Below are positions 38,107-47,200 of a stretch of DNA of 64,000 nt, one piece after another. The DNA is from Verrucomicrobiota bacterium (GTDB lineage Bacteria; Verrucomicrobiota; Verrucomicrobiia; Verrucomicrobiales; Akkermansiaceae). The stretch lies in contig JAFLEH010000030.1 of NCBI GenBank assembly GCA_017301995.1, positions 1 to 64,000 on the forward strand, written 5' to 3'. A program made the position numbers and the translations under genes. Below the pieces are notes generated by a model. That model searched no databases. It was given only the letters and a program-made list of their open reading frames with translations, and was not told the DNA's origin. Within the stretch, counting starts at the first letter, position 1, and every line of letters begins with the position of its first letter.

Positions 38107-40482
38107 TCACTTTTCTCCCCGCAAATGGAGAACCACGGTGGTGAGAGGCGGAACCTCGACCGGTTTCGATGGATCGGTCTTCCGGCCGGTGACGAGATCG
38201 GTGGCGGATGCGAAACCCGCCGGAAGTGTTAGACGGCGCGCCGAGTCCGTGGTGGTGTTCACGGCGAACAGATAGTCGCCGTACCGGAGGTGATAGAACG
38301 CGGCCTTGCCGACGAAAGGTCCCCAGTTTCCGTAGGCGGGCAGCCTGGCGTCCGGCGGGCGTCGGGCGATCGGCAGCTTCTCGCCGGCCCACGCCTGGTG
38401 GAGGGTTTCGCCGGGTGGCGCGATGCCGCCGGTGCGGAGAAAGTCGATGTGGTCGGGGCGCTGCCAGAAATCCCCGGTTCCGTCCACCTCGAATTCGGAT
38501 AGAACGGTGGCGATGCGCATGCCGCCGGGCCCGGTTTCGAGGATCCGCGTGGAGCCGCTCACGCCGCGCTCCTGCCGGTAGTAGAAGTTCACGAACAGCC
38601 TGCGGTCGCCGTGTTTCATGGCGATGACCGCGTTCTCCTCGTCGGCGAAGACGAAGTCCGGTTGGCCGTCGCCCATGGGGATGCGGAAGGCGCTGGGAGG
38701 CAGGGATTTGACGGTGGCGTATTCGCCAATGTTGCGCATCATGCCGAGGGTGTCCGGGTCTTTGGCACGCTGGGCAAGGCGCGGATAGTATTGGTTGTCG
38801 GCCAAACATTGTTGGGTGGCGCCCACGGCGGCCGCGTCCCTGGTGAAAGCGGGCACCGTCATCCACCAGTCCTCGCGGACATCGCAGGTGCCGTAGGCCG
38901 GATTGGACATGGGGAAATGGGCGGTGCGGTTGTCGATTTCGCTGGGGATCCGCATGGTGCGGAACCCTTCGGCATCCACCGCCGGATAGCGGAAGTTCAA
39001 ACGCGCGCGGTGCATTCTAACAAGCTGTTCGCGGAGTTGCGGGTCACCGCTGAGATCGGCCATGTCACGCAGGAATTTCAGGATCGTTTCCCCATAGCTG
39101 GCCACCCATCCGAGTTCGCGGGAGACCGCCTTGCGGGTGACGATGCGGTGGTTCGCCCCATAAGGCATCTCACTGCCGGTGGCGGTGTCGTTTCCAAGCC
39201 ACGGGAGAATTCCCGCCGATTCGCGGAGGTACCGCAACGCCGCCTGCTCGGTTAGGGCGCGCTCCGGTGAAATCACCGCTAGCCCCCGGTTGGCGGTGTA
39301 GATTCCGTAATCCACGATCATCGACTGGTTCGTGTAGGGCCGGCGTCCCTGGGTGCGGGTCCAATCGACGCTGGCACGGAGAAACCGCGACCACACCTCG
39401 CGGCGTGTCAGGCGGAGGGTTTTTCCGGATGGGGCGGGCGAAGTGTGGGACGCGTCAAGGTTGGGATCGTCACGGCGGGTGAAGGGAAGAAACGGCAACT
39501 CGGCGGAAACCTCGACCGACTCATCGAGCGCGCGATCTAACAATGTGTTTGCCCCGAGCCGGGCGATGGCCTCGCCGAGCGGTCCGGCACCGTTCCATGT
39601 CGCCCCGATCCGGCCCGGTCCGACGAACGCGTCACCCAGCCGAACCAACGAGGCGACCGCCTCCGGTTTCCGATAGGCAACGGTCCACGGGATGTGGTAG
39701 GCCTCGGCCACCAGAACAAGAGAGGCTCCGGCATCCTTGGTCTTGGGCTTGTCCTGTTCCAACAGATCACCAAGCCGCTGGTTGACGGTGGTTTTCATGG
39801 TTTCCAACAATCCATCAACCGGCCCGGCCGGACGGACCCTCGTTTCGGGATGTGGTTCCTGCTTTTCCCCGGCTGGCGGTTCGAAACGGACATCGGTATG
39901 GGTGCAGACCGCATAGATCCCTCGGCTGGGCCGGGCCAGCTCGCGTTGCTTCAATGCGAATGTCTGGCCATACGGCCACATGCGTCCCAACGCCTCGATC
40001 CGGAATCCGATCTTCGCGCGTCCGGCGGTGCGGAACCTGGGAAGCGCCACGGTCTGATAGAAGAAGCGGCCGGGGCAGAGCGGGTCGCGATCACACTGGT
40101 TCAGCACATCGTGGTCGCCCTCGTGCCGGTAACCCACCTGCATTCCATCCATGAAAAGCAGCAACCGGCCGCGGTCATCGCCGCAATCCGATCCCCACAG
40201 TTTGACGGTTAGATAATTCTGGCGTTCCGGATCCACCATGAGATCGAACGCGAGGTTGCCTCCGCGATAGGAAACCGGATCCAGTGGAAGAAGCTGGCGC
40301 GCCGATTGGCCCAATCCGCCACGGATTGTCTCGCTGCGCACCGTTTCGAACGCATGAACTCGCTCCGAATCCGCATTTCCGAAATCCAGCCGATCAATGG
40401 CTTGGGCGTCCGCGGCGTTCGGTTCAAGGCAGCGGAGCAACGAAAACGCCAGGAAAAGGCGGAAGAGGGTGGTGTTCATCAT
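38107..40482 (-). CDS. Large secreted protein of unknown family, possibly carbohydrate-active (791 aa)
   Basis: A signal peptide (MNTTLFRLFLAFSLLRCLEP to about AQA) opens it. The first part (about 30-190) is beta-rich with a jelly-roll look (NLAFDLMVDPERQNYLTVKL, RGRLLLFMDGMQVG). A long helical middle follows (about 210-600, with VDWTRTQGRRPYTNQSMIVD and EMPYGANHRIVTRKAVSREL), then a beta-rich end. Helical barrel plus beta C-domain is the layout of many polysaccharide lyases and GH families, and similar proteins occur in Bacteroidetes-like polysaccharide degraders, but I do not recognise the family or catalytic residues. Confidence 0.7.
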   Translation of the reverse strand: MMNTTLFRLFLAFSLLRCLEPNAADAQAIDRLDFGNADSERVHAFETVRSETIRGGLGQSARQLLPLDPVSYRGGNLAFDLMVDPERQNYLTVKLWGSDCGDDRGRLLLFMDGMQVGYRHEGDHDVLNQCDRDPLCPGRFFYQTVALPRFRTAGRAKIGFRIEALGRMWPYGQTFALKQRELARPSRGIYAVCTHTDVRFEPPAGEKQEPHPETRVRPAGPVDGLLETMKTTVNQRLGDLLEQDKPKTKDAGASLVLVAEAYHIPWTVAYRKPEAVASLVRLGDAFVGPGRIGATWNGAGPLGEAIARLGANTLLDRALDESVEVSAELPFLPFTRRDDPNLDASHTSPAPSGKTLRLTRREVWSRFLRASVDWTRTQGRRPYTNQSMIVDYGIYTANRGLAVISPERALTEQAALRYLRESAGILPWLGNDTATGSEMPYGANHRIVTRKAVSRELGWVASYGETILKFLRDMADLSGDPQLREQLVRMHRARLNFRYPAVDAEGFRTMRIPSEIDNRTAHFPMSNPAYGTCDVREDWWMTVPAFTRDAAAVGATQQCLADNQYYPRLAQRAKDPDTLGMMRNIGEYATVKSLPPSAFRIPMGDGQPDFVFADEENAVIAMKHGDRRLFVNFYYRQERGVSGSTRILETGPGGMRIATVLSEFEVDGTGDFWQRPDHIDFLRTGGIAPPGETLHQAWAGEKLPIARRPPDARLPAYGNWGPFVGKAAFYHLRYGDYLFAVNTTTDSARRLTLPAGFASATDLVTGRKTDPSKPVEVPPLTTVVLHLRGEK

Positions 40483-40686
40483 GGGGCACGGCGCGGCCCG
40501 AGTCTTGGATCGCGGGCCGCGAACGATTTACGCCGGGAAAACCGGGACCTGTCGTCGCCAGTGCGGGGAGTATGTGTTCACTGGAAACCTGGTGGCATTT
40601 GCCGCGTTCCCCCGATGCGGCGGATTGTCTATCGCGATCGGTTTTGTCTTGCCCCGGCGGAGCATTTCACGCAATGTCGCGGGGTG

Positions 40687-41715
40687 ATGAAACACCTCCT
40701 TCTCCCCATCGCCGCCATTTCCGCGCTGTCCTCCGTCCTCGTGGCGGCGGATTTCGCGGGTTCGTCCGATCACCCGCTCGTCAAACGGGTCACCGGGTCC
40801 GAGATCTTCTTCGCGAAGAAGTCCGATTTTGAGAAACTGAAGCTCGCTCTCGGCAAGATCGAGTGGAGCGGCGCCGAGGCCAAGGTCAAACCCTATCAAA
40901 GCGCCACCGTCGAGGGCAAGCTCCTGACCAACTATTACAAAACACCGGACAAAATGGGCACGCTGGAAGTGCTCCGCAACTACGAGCAGGAACTCAAGGA
41001 AGGCGGGTTCGAGATTCTCCACAGCGGGCAAGGAGAGGAAATCGAAACCATTGGCTACAACAACCAGATCGCCCGCGAGATCCTCGGCATGACCGGCACC
41101 TACGGCACCCCGGAGGAAAAGGCCCAGTGGCCGTTCCAGCACACCGACGAGAAAAAGGCGGGCTACATCGCCGCCAAAAAGACCGGCGACTCCGGAGAAA
41201 TATATGTCAGCGCCTACATCGTTTCCAATCAGCATAACAAGTGGCTGGACATTCCGGTGGACCGCACCCTCGTCCGGCTGGATGTCTGCGAGGTCAAGGC
41301 CCGCGAGCAACGGATGGAACTCGTGAAAAGCGGGGAAATGGCCGACCAGATCGCCCTCAACGGCCGCGTCGCCCTCTATGGCATCCTGTTCGACTTCGAC
41401 AAAGCGACGATCCGCCCCGACAGCGAGCCCACGCTGGCCGAAATCGCCAAACTGCTGAAGGAAAAACCCGCGCTCAACATCCTCGTCGTCGGCCACACCG
41501 ACGCGACCGGCGGCTTCGAATACAACCGCGGCCTCTCCCAACGCCGCGCCGAAAGCGTCGTCGCCAGCCTCGCCGCAAAAGGCATCGCGAAAGAACGCCT
41601 CTTCCCCGTGGGTGTCGCCTTTGCCTCTCCCGTCGCCACCAACACCACCGAAGACGGCAAGGCCAAAAACCGGCGCGTCGAACTGGTGGACATGGCCGGC
41701 GGCAAGGCGAAATAG
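40687..41715 (+). CDS. OmpA-family outer-membrane/periplasmic protein
   Basis: 342 residues. A signal peptide (KHLLLPIAAISALSSVLVAA) is followed by a domain of about 190 residues of the DUF4892 type (TNYYKTPDKMGTLEVLRNYE, GYNNQIAREI, VSAYIVSNQHNKWLDIPVDR) and then an OmpA domain: ILFDFDKATIRPDSEPTLAE, VVGHTDATGG, NRGLSQRRAESVVASL, KAKNRRVEL. The OmpA domain binds peptidoglycan and so links the outer membrane to the wall. It is divergent from the unknown secreted protein gene. The ATG at 40687 is chosen because it starts the signal peptide. Confidence 0.88.
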   Translation: MKHLLLPIAAISALSSVLVAADFAGSSDHPLVKRVTGSEIFFAKKSDFEKLKLALGKIEWSGAEAKVKPYQSATVEGKLLTNYYKTPDKMGTLEVLRNYEQELKEGGFEILHSGQGEEIETIGYNNQIAREILGMTGTYGTPEEKAQWPFQHTDEKKAGYIAAKKTGDSGEIYVSAYIVSNQHNKWLDIPVDRTLVRLDVCEVKAREQRMELVKSGEMADQIALNGRVALYGILFDFDKATIRPDSEPTLAEIAKLLKEKPALNILVVGHTDATGGFEYNRGLSQRRAESVVASLAAKGIAKERLFPVGVAFASPVATNTTEDGKAKNRRVELVDMAGGKAK

Positions 41716-41998
41716 TCCCGGCCGACCGGCGGGTGTTGGCGGATGGCAGGGGGGCGGAACCTGTCGCAAGGATTTTCCAAGACCTCCCCGCTTCCGAGCG
41801 ATGTCTAGCGGAAGATCGTTCATGCCGCCCGCTCGGGGAACACCCCTGCCTGGGACTGCATCCAAAGGTGCTCGAGTGGTTAAAAGAACGCCGCTTGGCA
41901 ACCCAAGCCCTACAAATGACTTGCTCCGAAGGATCAGGCGTGCGGGGGGCGAGGACCACGGTTGGTTTCGAAAATCCGGAGAAAGTCGGGTTAACATC
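41716..41998. other. Gap before the sigma-factor gene, no gene found
   Basis: A stretch at 41868-41910 has a tRNA(Ser)-like D-arm sentence (GAGTGGTTAAAAG) and a 6-bp GCTTGG/CCAAGC hairpin, but no T-arm or acceptor stem, so it is not a tRNA. Nothing else is recognised. Confidence 0.4.
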
Positions 41999-42027
41999 GG
42001 GACATTTCCGGCCCTTTAGCGTATGTA
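41999..42027 (+). promoter_or_regulatory. Possible promoter of the sigma-factor operon
   Basis: GGGACA, a 17-bp spacer, then TATGTA, ending 10 nt before the TTG start at 42038. The -35 is weak, so control by an alternative sigma factor (autoregulation) is possible. Confidence 0.35.
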
Positions 42028-42037
42028 GAATCCAGTT

Positions 42038-42586
42038 TTGAACCGCCCGCCTTCCCAATCCGCCGATCTAGCCGAATTTGTCCGCCTGTTGACCGATCAT
42101 CAGGCGGTGTTGCGCGGCTACATCCGCACGCTGGTGCCGCAGGAGGCCGATATCCGGGACGTTTTGCAGAACACCAATCTCGCGCTGTGGGAGCGGCGGG
42201 AAACGTTCGAGCCAGGCACGAATTTCAAGGCATGGAGTTTCGCGATCGCCCGGTTCCGGGTGATGGAGCACCGCAAAAAGCTGCTGCGGGAACACAAACT
42301 GGTGTTTTCGTCCGAGCTCATGGAAATGTTGGGCGATGCATGGAATGAGCGGGACGCGGACATGGTGGAAACCGAACTCCGGGCGCTTGAGGAATGCCTG
42401 GACGGGCTGCGCAAGAAGGACCGGGACCTGATCGCCGCGCGCTATGAAACGAAAACGCCGCTCGCCGAGTATGCGAAGACCGACGGCCGGTCCGAGCCCT
42501 CGCTGCGCGTGGCGCTCAACCGCCTCCGCGGCATCCTGCGCCAATGCATCGACTCGAAACTCTCGGGCGAAAGGGGGATCGCGTGA
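42038..42586 (+). CDS. Sigma-70 family (ECF-like) RNA polymerase sigma factor
   Basis: 182 residues. Region 2 has VPQEADIRDVLQNTNLALWE and FKAWSFAIARFRVMEHRKK, and region 4 has LDGLRKKDRDLIAARYETKT and an HTH ending LRVALNRLRGILRQCI. This is the Rhodopirellula/Verrucomicrobium-type group of ECF-like sigma factors. The start is TTG, since no in-frame ATG precedes region 2. Its stop overlaps the next gene (GTGA), which encodes a FecR-like membrane regulator, so the two form a regulator pair. The surface-protein genes right after are the likely targets; this is inference. Confidence 0.88.
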   Translation: MNRPPSQSADLAEFVRLLTDHQAVLRGYIRTLVPQEADIRDVLQNTNLALWERRETFEPGTNFKAWSFAIARFRVMEHRKKLLREHKLVFSSELMEMLGDAWNERDADMVETELRALEECLDGLRKKDRDLIAARYETKTPLAEYAKTDGRSEPSLRVALNRLRGILRQCIDSKLSGERGIA

Positions 42587-44154
42587 CCCCGCTTCCGGCC
42601 AACGAACTCGACCGGCGGATCCACGCGCTGCTGGACGGCGCGATCACCGGCGAGGAGCACCGGGAACTCGAAAGCGTTCTTCTATCCGACGAATCCGCCC
42701 GGCGGCGCTACATGGGTTTGGCCGCGTTGCACGGGTTGTTGGAAATCGAGGCCGAGCAGCGGAGCAATACCGTCCGGCAGGGTCCGGTGCCGGTGGATCT
42801 GGTGGTTTTCCGTCAGCGCCGGAGGTTGTTCCGTGTCGCGGCGATCTCGGCGGCGGCGGTGTTGTTGGCCGGGGCGTTCGTTTTGCGGCTGTTGTTCGTG
42901 CCGCCGCCCGCCACGGCCACGGTGGCCATGTCCGAGGGCACGATTTTCACGATTTCCCACGCCTCCACGCTCGCCAAGCCCCCGCCGGAAGGCGCTCTGA
43001 TGCCGGGATCGACCCTACGGATCACCCAAGGCAACGTCGAACTGACCTTCGGGTCCGGGGTTAAAGCCATCGTCCAGGGGCCGGAAAACCTAACCGTGAT
43101 CGACCACCGGAGCGTGGCCATGCGCGAGGGGGTGGCCTGGTTCCATGTGCCGGCCGCCGCGACCGGTTTCGAGGTCCGGACACCCGAGCTGCGGGTAGTC
43201 GATCTGGGGACCGAGTTTGGCGTCATCGCGCGGCCGGACGCCGCCGACGAGGTGCACGTTTTCAAGGGCAAGGTGAAGGCCGAAGCGCTTCAGGGCGTGG
43301 GCGAGAGCGGCGTCCTAACCGCCAATCAGGCGCGCTCGACGTTTGTTTCGGGCAAACTGAGGGAAACCAAGCCGGCGCCGGAACGGTTTCTGACGAAGCT
43401 GCCGTCCGGCATGCCCTATCTGCACTGGGGATTCGAAGAAACGGACCCCGCCTCTTTCAGGGTTTCCGGCACCCATCCGCGGGCTAAAGCGATCACCGCC
43501 ACTCCGCGGGCCGCCGCGCATCCTTCGGCCCTGCGCGGCGTGTCCGGCAGATTCGGCCGCGGCCTCGCCACCGACGGGACCGGGGCCTTTCTAACCACCA
43601 ATTGGGAGGGGATCGGCGGCAATTCGCCACGCAGCATCGCCTACTGGATCCGGCTGAAACCGGGCGTGTCGTATCTCGATCCGGTGGTCGGTTGGGGAGA
43701 GCGCTCCGGGCTGCGCTCGTTTTTCGCAGGCGTGGACCACTCCAACCGGGATGGCCGCGCGGTATCGTTGGTTTCGTTCGAAAACGTATGGTATGAGGGG
43801 ACCACCCACCTCGACGACGGCGCGTGGCACCATATCGCGTATGCCTACACGGGCGGGAGGCTTGCCGACGGCGGTCCCGAGGTGTTGGGATTTGTCGATG
43901 GAAAGCCGGATTCTCTCCGGCTCGTGATCTCCTCCGAGGCCTCGCCCGGCGGGGTGCATCCGGTCAACACCGACACCACCAGCCACGATGCGTATCCGCT
44001 AACCCTATTCTGTCATCTCTATGGCGCGCCTGATGGCATTCGGAATCCGGTTGAAATCGACGAGTTGTTCGTGTTTCCCGGTGCCATCACCGCGGAGCAG
44101 GTCGGCAATCTGATCCGGTTCAATCGTCCGGATCCGCCGCCACGCGGGCGATGA
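42583..44154 (+). CDS. FecR-domain / LamG-domain membrane protein, probable sigma regulator
   Basis: 523 residues from a GTG that overlaps the sigma-factor stop. The N-terminal cytoplasmic part (ELDRRIHALLDGAITGEEHR) is a short anti-sigma-like helix pair, then one membrane helix (about 84-106). A FecR domain follows (GVKAIVQGPENLTVIDHRSV, VVDLGTEFGVIARPD), then a concanavalin/LamG-type beta-sandwich (about 320-510) with ATDG-like LATDGTGAFLTTNWEG and GAWHHIAYAYTGG. Such proteins are abundant in planctomycetes and verrucomicrobia next to this sigma type. It should hold or release the sigma factor in response to an outside signal, perhaps a glycan bound by LamG. Confidence 0.85.
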   Translation: MTPLPANELDRRIHALLDGAITGEEHRELESVLLSDESARRRYMGLAALHGLLEIEAEQRSNTVRQGPVPVDLVVFRQRRRLFRVAAISAAAVLLAGAFVLRLLFVPPPATATVAMSEGTIFTISHASTLAKPPPEGALMPGSTLRITQGNVELTFGSGVKAIVQGPENLTVIDHRSVAMREGVAWFHVPAAATGFEVRTPELRVVDLGTEFGVIARPDAADEVHVFKGKVKAEALQGVGESGVLTANQARSTFVSGKLRETKPAPERFLTKLPSGMPYLHWGFEETDPASFRVSGTHPRAKAITATPRAAAHPSALRGVSGRFGRGLATDGTGAFLTTNWEGIGGNSPRSIAYWIRLKPGVSYLDPVVGWGERSGLRSFFAGVDHSNRDGRAVSLVSFENVWYEGTTHLDDGAWHHIAYAYTGGRLADGGPEVLGFVDGKPDSLRLVISSEASPGGVHPVNTDTTSHDAYPLTLFCHLYGAPDGIRNPVEIDELFVFPGAITAEQVGNLIRFNRPDPPPRGR

Positions 44155-44275
44155 AAGCCCATTCCCAACCAATCCGTTAACATTCCAACCGATTCCGACC
44201 TTAAACTCCGATGGCTTTGATGCCTTGCTCCAGCCGCTTTTTCCAATCCAACCGATAACCAGACCGACCTAGCCC

Positions 44276-47200
44276 ATGAAACCCTCATTCAATCCGCTCC
44301 TGATCGCCTCCGCCCTGCTCTCGTCCGGCATCGCGCAAGCCGCTGACTACAACTGGGGCACCACCACCCAGAACTTCACCATCAACCGTACCGACTGGGG
44401 CCGGGACATGCCGGCTTACGGCACCATCGACAACAGCACCGGTGACATGGGAATCTACTGGCGCGGGTCCTCGGCGGACAGGACCTACATTCATTTCGAC
44501 CTCAGCTCGCTCGCGGGAGTCACGCTCACCTCGAATGTTTCGCTCAACTGCGCGGTCAACGCCCAGTGGGGCGGAGTCGTGACCGGATCGACCGTCAACA
44601 CGGTGAATGCCGCCTGGACCGCCAGCAATGGCAGCACCGCGCCCGGCATCACGACCATCGCCGGTGCCACCAATGCCACCGGCACCTTCACCACCGGCCA
44701 AATCGCATCCTGGGTGGTCCCACAAGCGACTTTCGCCAGCTACATCGGGAGTCCCGCCTATTACGGGCTGGCCCTTCAGGGAGCCAACGGCACCACCGCC
44801 CACTTCAACGGCACATCCACGCTCACCGGATCCTACACGGCCGGGTTGGTCCGTGTGATTGGCGGCACGGATTGGAGCGCGGTCACCTGGGACGGCGGCA
44901 GCAGCACCGCCACGCTCGCATCGGCGGACGCGAGCGGTGGAAACCTGATCATCAGCCCGGGCTGCACCTTCTCCGTCACCGGGACCGGCACGCTGGGAAC
45001 CGGAACCTTCTCCGGTACGATCAGCAACGCGGGCACCCTCTCAATCGATAGCTCCGCCAGTCAAACCCTCGGCGGCGCGATCTCCGGCGCGGGCGGACTC
45101 ACAAAAAGCGGCAACGGCACTCTCAAGCTGACCAGCGTCAACTCCTACACCGGCGCGATCAACATCAACGGAGGAACGCTTGAGGCGGCCGCGGCCACCA
45201 GTGGCAACGCCAGTGCCATCGGCAACGGCTCAAACACGGTCAATGTGGCGACTGGCGCGACCTTGCTCTTCAGCACCAACGGCCGCACCGCCGGCTATCA
45301 CTCGGGAACGGTCAATCTGAACGGCGGCACCATCACTTTCAACTCCGCCGACGTTTCCTTCGCCTCCGGCAGAACCCTCACCCTAGACATCGCCCCGTGC
45401 ACGATTGACGGCAGCGGACAATGGCGCATGCGCGACGCCAACGCCAAGGTGGCGGTCACCGCCGCGGCTTCGGGCTCCACCATCAGCGTGGCCGACCTGC
45501 GGCTGACCACCGGAGGCGGCGGTGTGCACACCTTTGACGTGGCCGACGGCACCGCTACCAGCGACCTGACAATATCGTCCGCAGTCTCCGGTCACTTTGG
45601 AGGCGAAAAACTGACCAAATCCGGGGACGGCACCCTCGCCCTAACCGGAACCAACACCTACACCGGAACCACCACCGTGAACGGCGGCACCCTGGCCCTC
45701 GCCGGCACCCTGGCGGGCCCGGTCACGGTCAACGCCGCCACCCTCGCCGGCACCGGCACCCTTTCCAACACGGTCGGCATCTCCGCCAGCGGCGCGATCG
45801 AACCCGGTGGAGCCGGAACGACCGGCACCCTGACCGTCAACAACACCCTGACTCTGGCCGGCGAAACCCGCATGGAACTCACCAAGACCGGTGCCACGCT
45901 CGATTGCGACAGGATCGCGGGCACGGGGGCCGTGGCTTTCGGCGGGATTCTGAAAATCACCGCCAGCGGCGACGCGCTCCAACTCGGAGACTCCTTCCAG
46001 TTGTTCACCGGATCCGGTGGATTCAGCCAGACATTTTCGTCGGTTGAGACACCGGCGCTCGGCACCGGCCTGAGCTGGGATATCACCCAACTGGCCGTGG
46101 ACGGAACCATCACGGTTGTGAACTACGCCGCCGTGCCTATCTTCTCCATCCCCGCGGGCGGATATATTGGCGCGCAGTCGATTACCCTAACATCGGAACC
46201 CGGAGCCACCATCTACTACACGCTCGATGGCAGCGTGCCGACACTCGGGTCGGCCAGCGGAGCGAGCCCCCTGTCCGGAATCACGATTCCCCTCAGCTCC
46301 ACCGTCACTATCCGCGCCTTTGCCACCAAGCCCGGCCAGGCCTCCAGCACGGAGGCTTCCGCGGTCTACACCACCATTCCCACCGCCGTCTGGAATGTGG
46401 ACGACAACGGCCTCTGGTCGGAGTCCGCAAAATGGCTGGAAAGCGCAATTCCAGATGGAGCGGAAATTCCGGTTGATTTCCTAACCACATCGCAGTTGGC
46501 GGACACCACCGTGACCCTCGACAGCAACCGCACGGTGGGATCCATGACCTTCGGCAACGCGAATCCGATCAACTGGACCCTCGCCGCCAGCAACGGAGCC
46601 GTCCTGACACTCGATAACGGAGCCGCCACGCCAGCCATCACCGTGGATTCCAACACCGCCACCATCGCGGCGCCGCTCGCCGGCTTCAACGGTCTGGACA
46701 TCGGCGGAGCGGGCACGCTCGTTCTATCCGGCGCGAACACCTACGCCGGTGACACCACCGTCGCCAGCGGAACCACACTCAAGCTGGGAGCGGCCGACCG
46801 GCTTCCGGATGGCGGGGGAAAAGGCAACCTCGCCCTATCCGGCACGCTCGATCTCGCGGGATTCAGCGATACGGTCAACGCCCTAACCGGAAACGGCCCG
46901 GTCGTCAAATCCGGCGCGGGGACATCGACCCTGACCATCGGTGGGGCGGATACCACCTTCACGTATGACGGCGTGATTTCCAACACCGAAGGCACGCTTT
47001 CACTGCGCAAGAACGGCACCGGCACCACCACTCTAACCGGCATCCATGCCTACAACGGGACCACCACGGTGAACGGCGGAACGCTGGAACTGCCCACCGG
47101 CTCCTCCATCGGCACGGCCACCAGCGGTCGGGTCATCGCCGCCGCCGGTACCCTCGCGCTTTCGGGAGGTACGATCACCACCAATGGCCAGGGAACCTTC

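Noticed and set aside
41866..41915. tRNA(Ser)-like sequence
   Set aside because: Only a D-arm-like GAGTGGTTAA and a small hairpin with a 4-base loop are present; there is no T-arm, acceptor stem or 7-base anticodon loop.
40528..41997. 489-residue minus-strand frame opposite the OmpA-family gene
   Set aside because: Antisense shadow; Gly/Val/Asp-rich with no motif, while the plus strand has a full OmpA domain.
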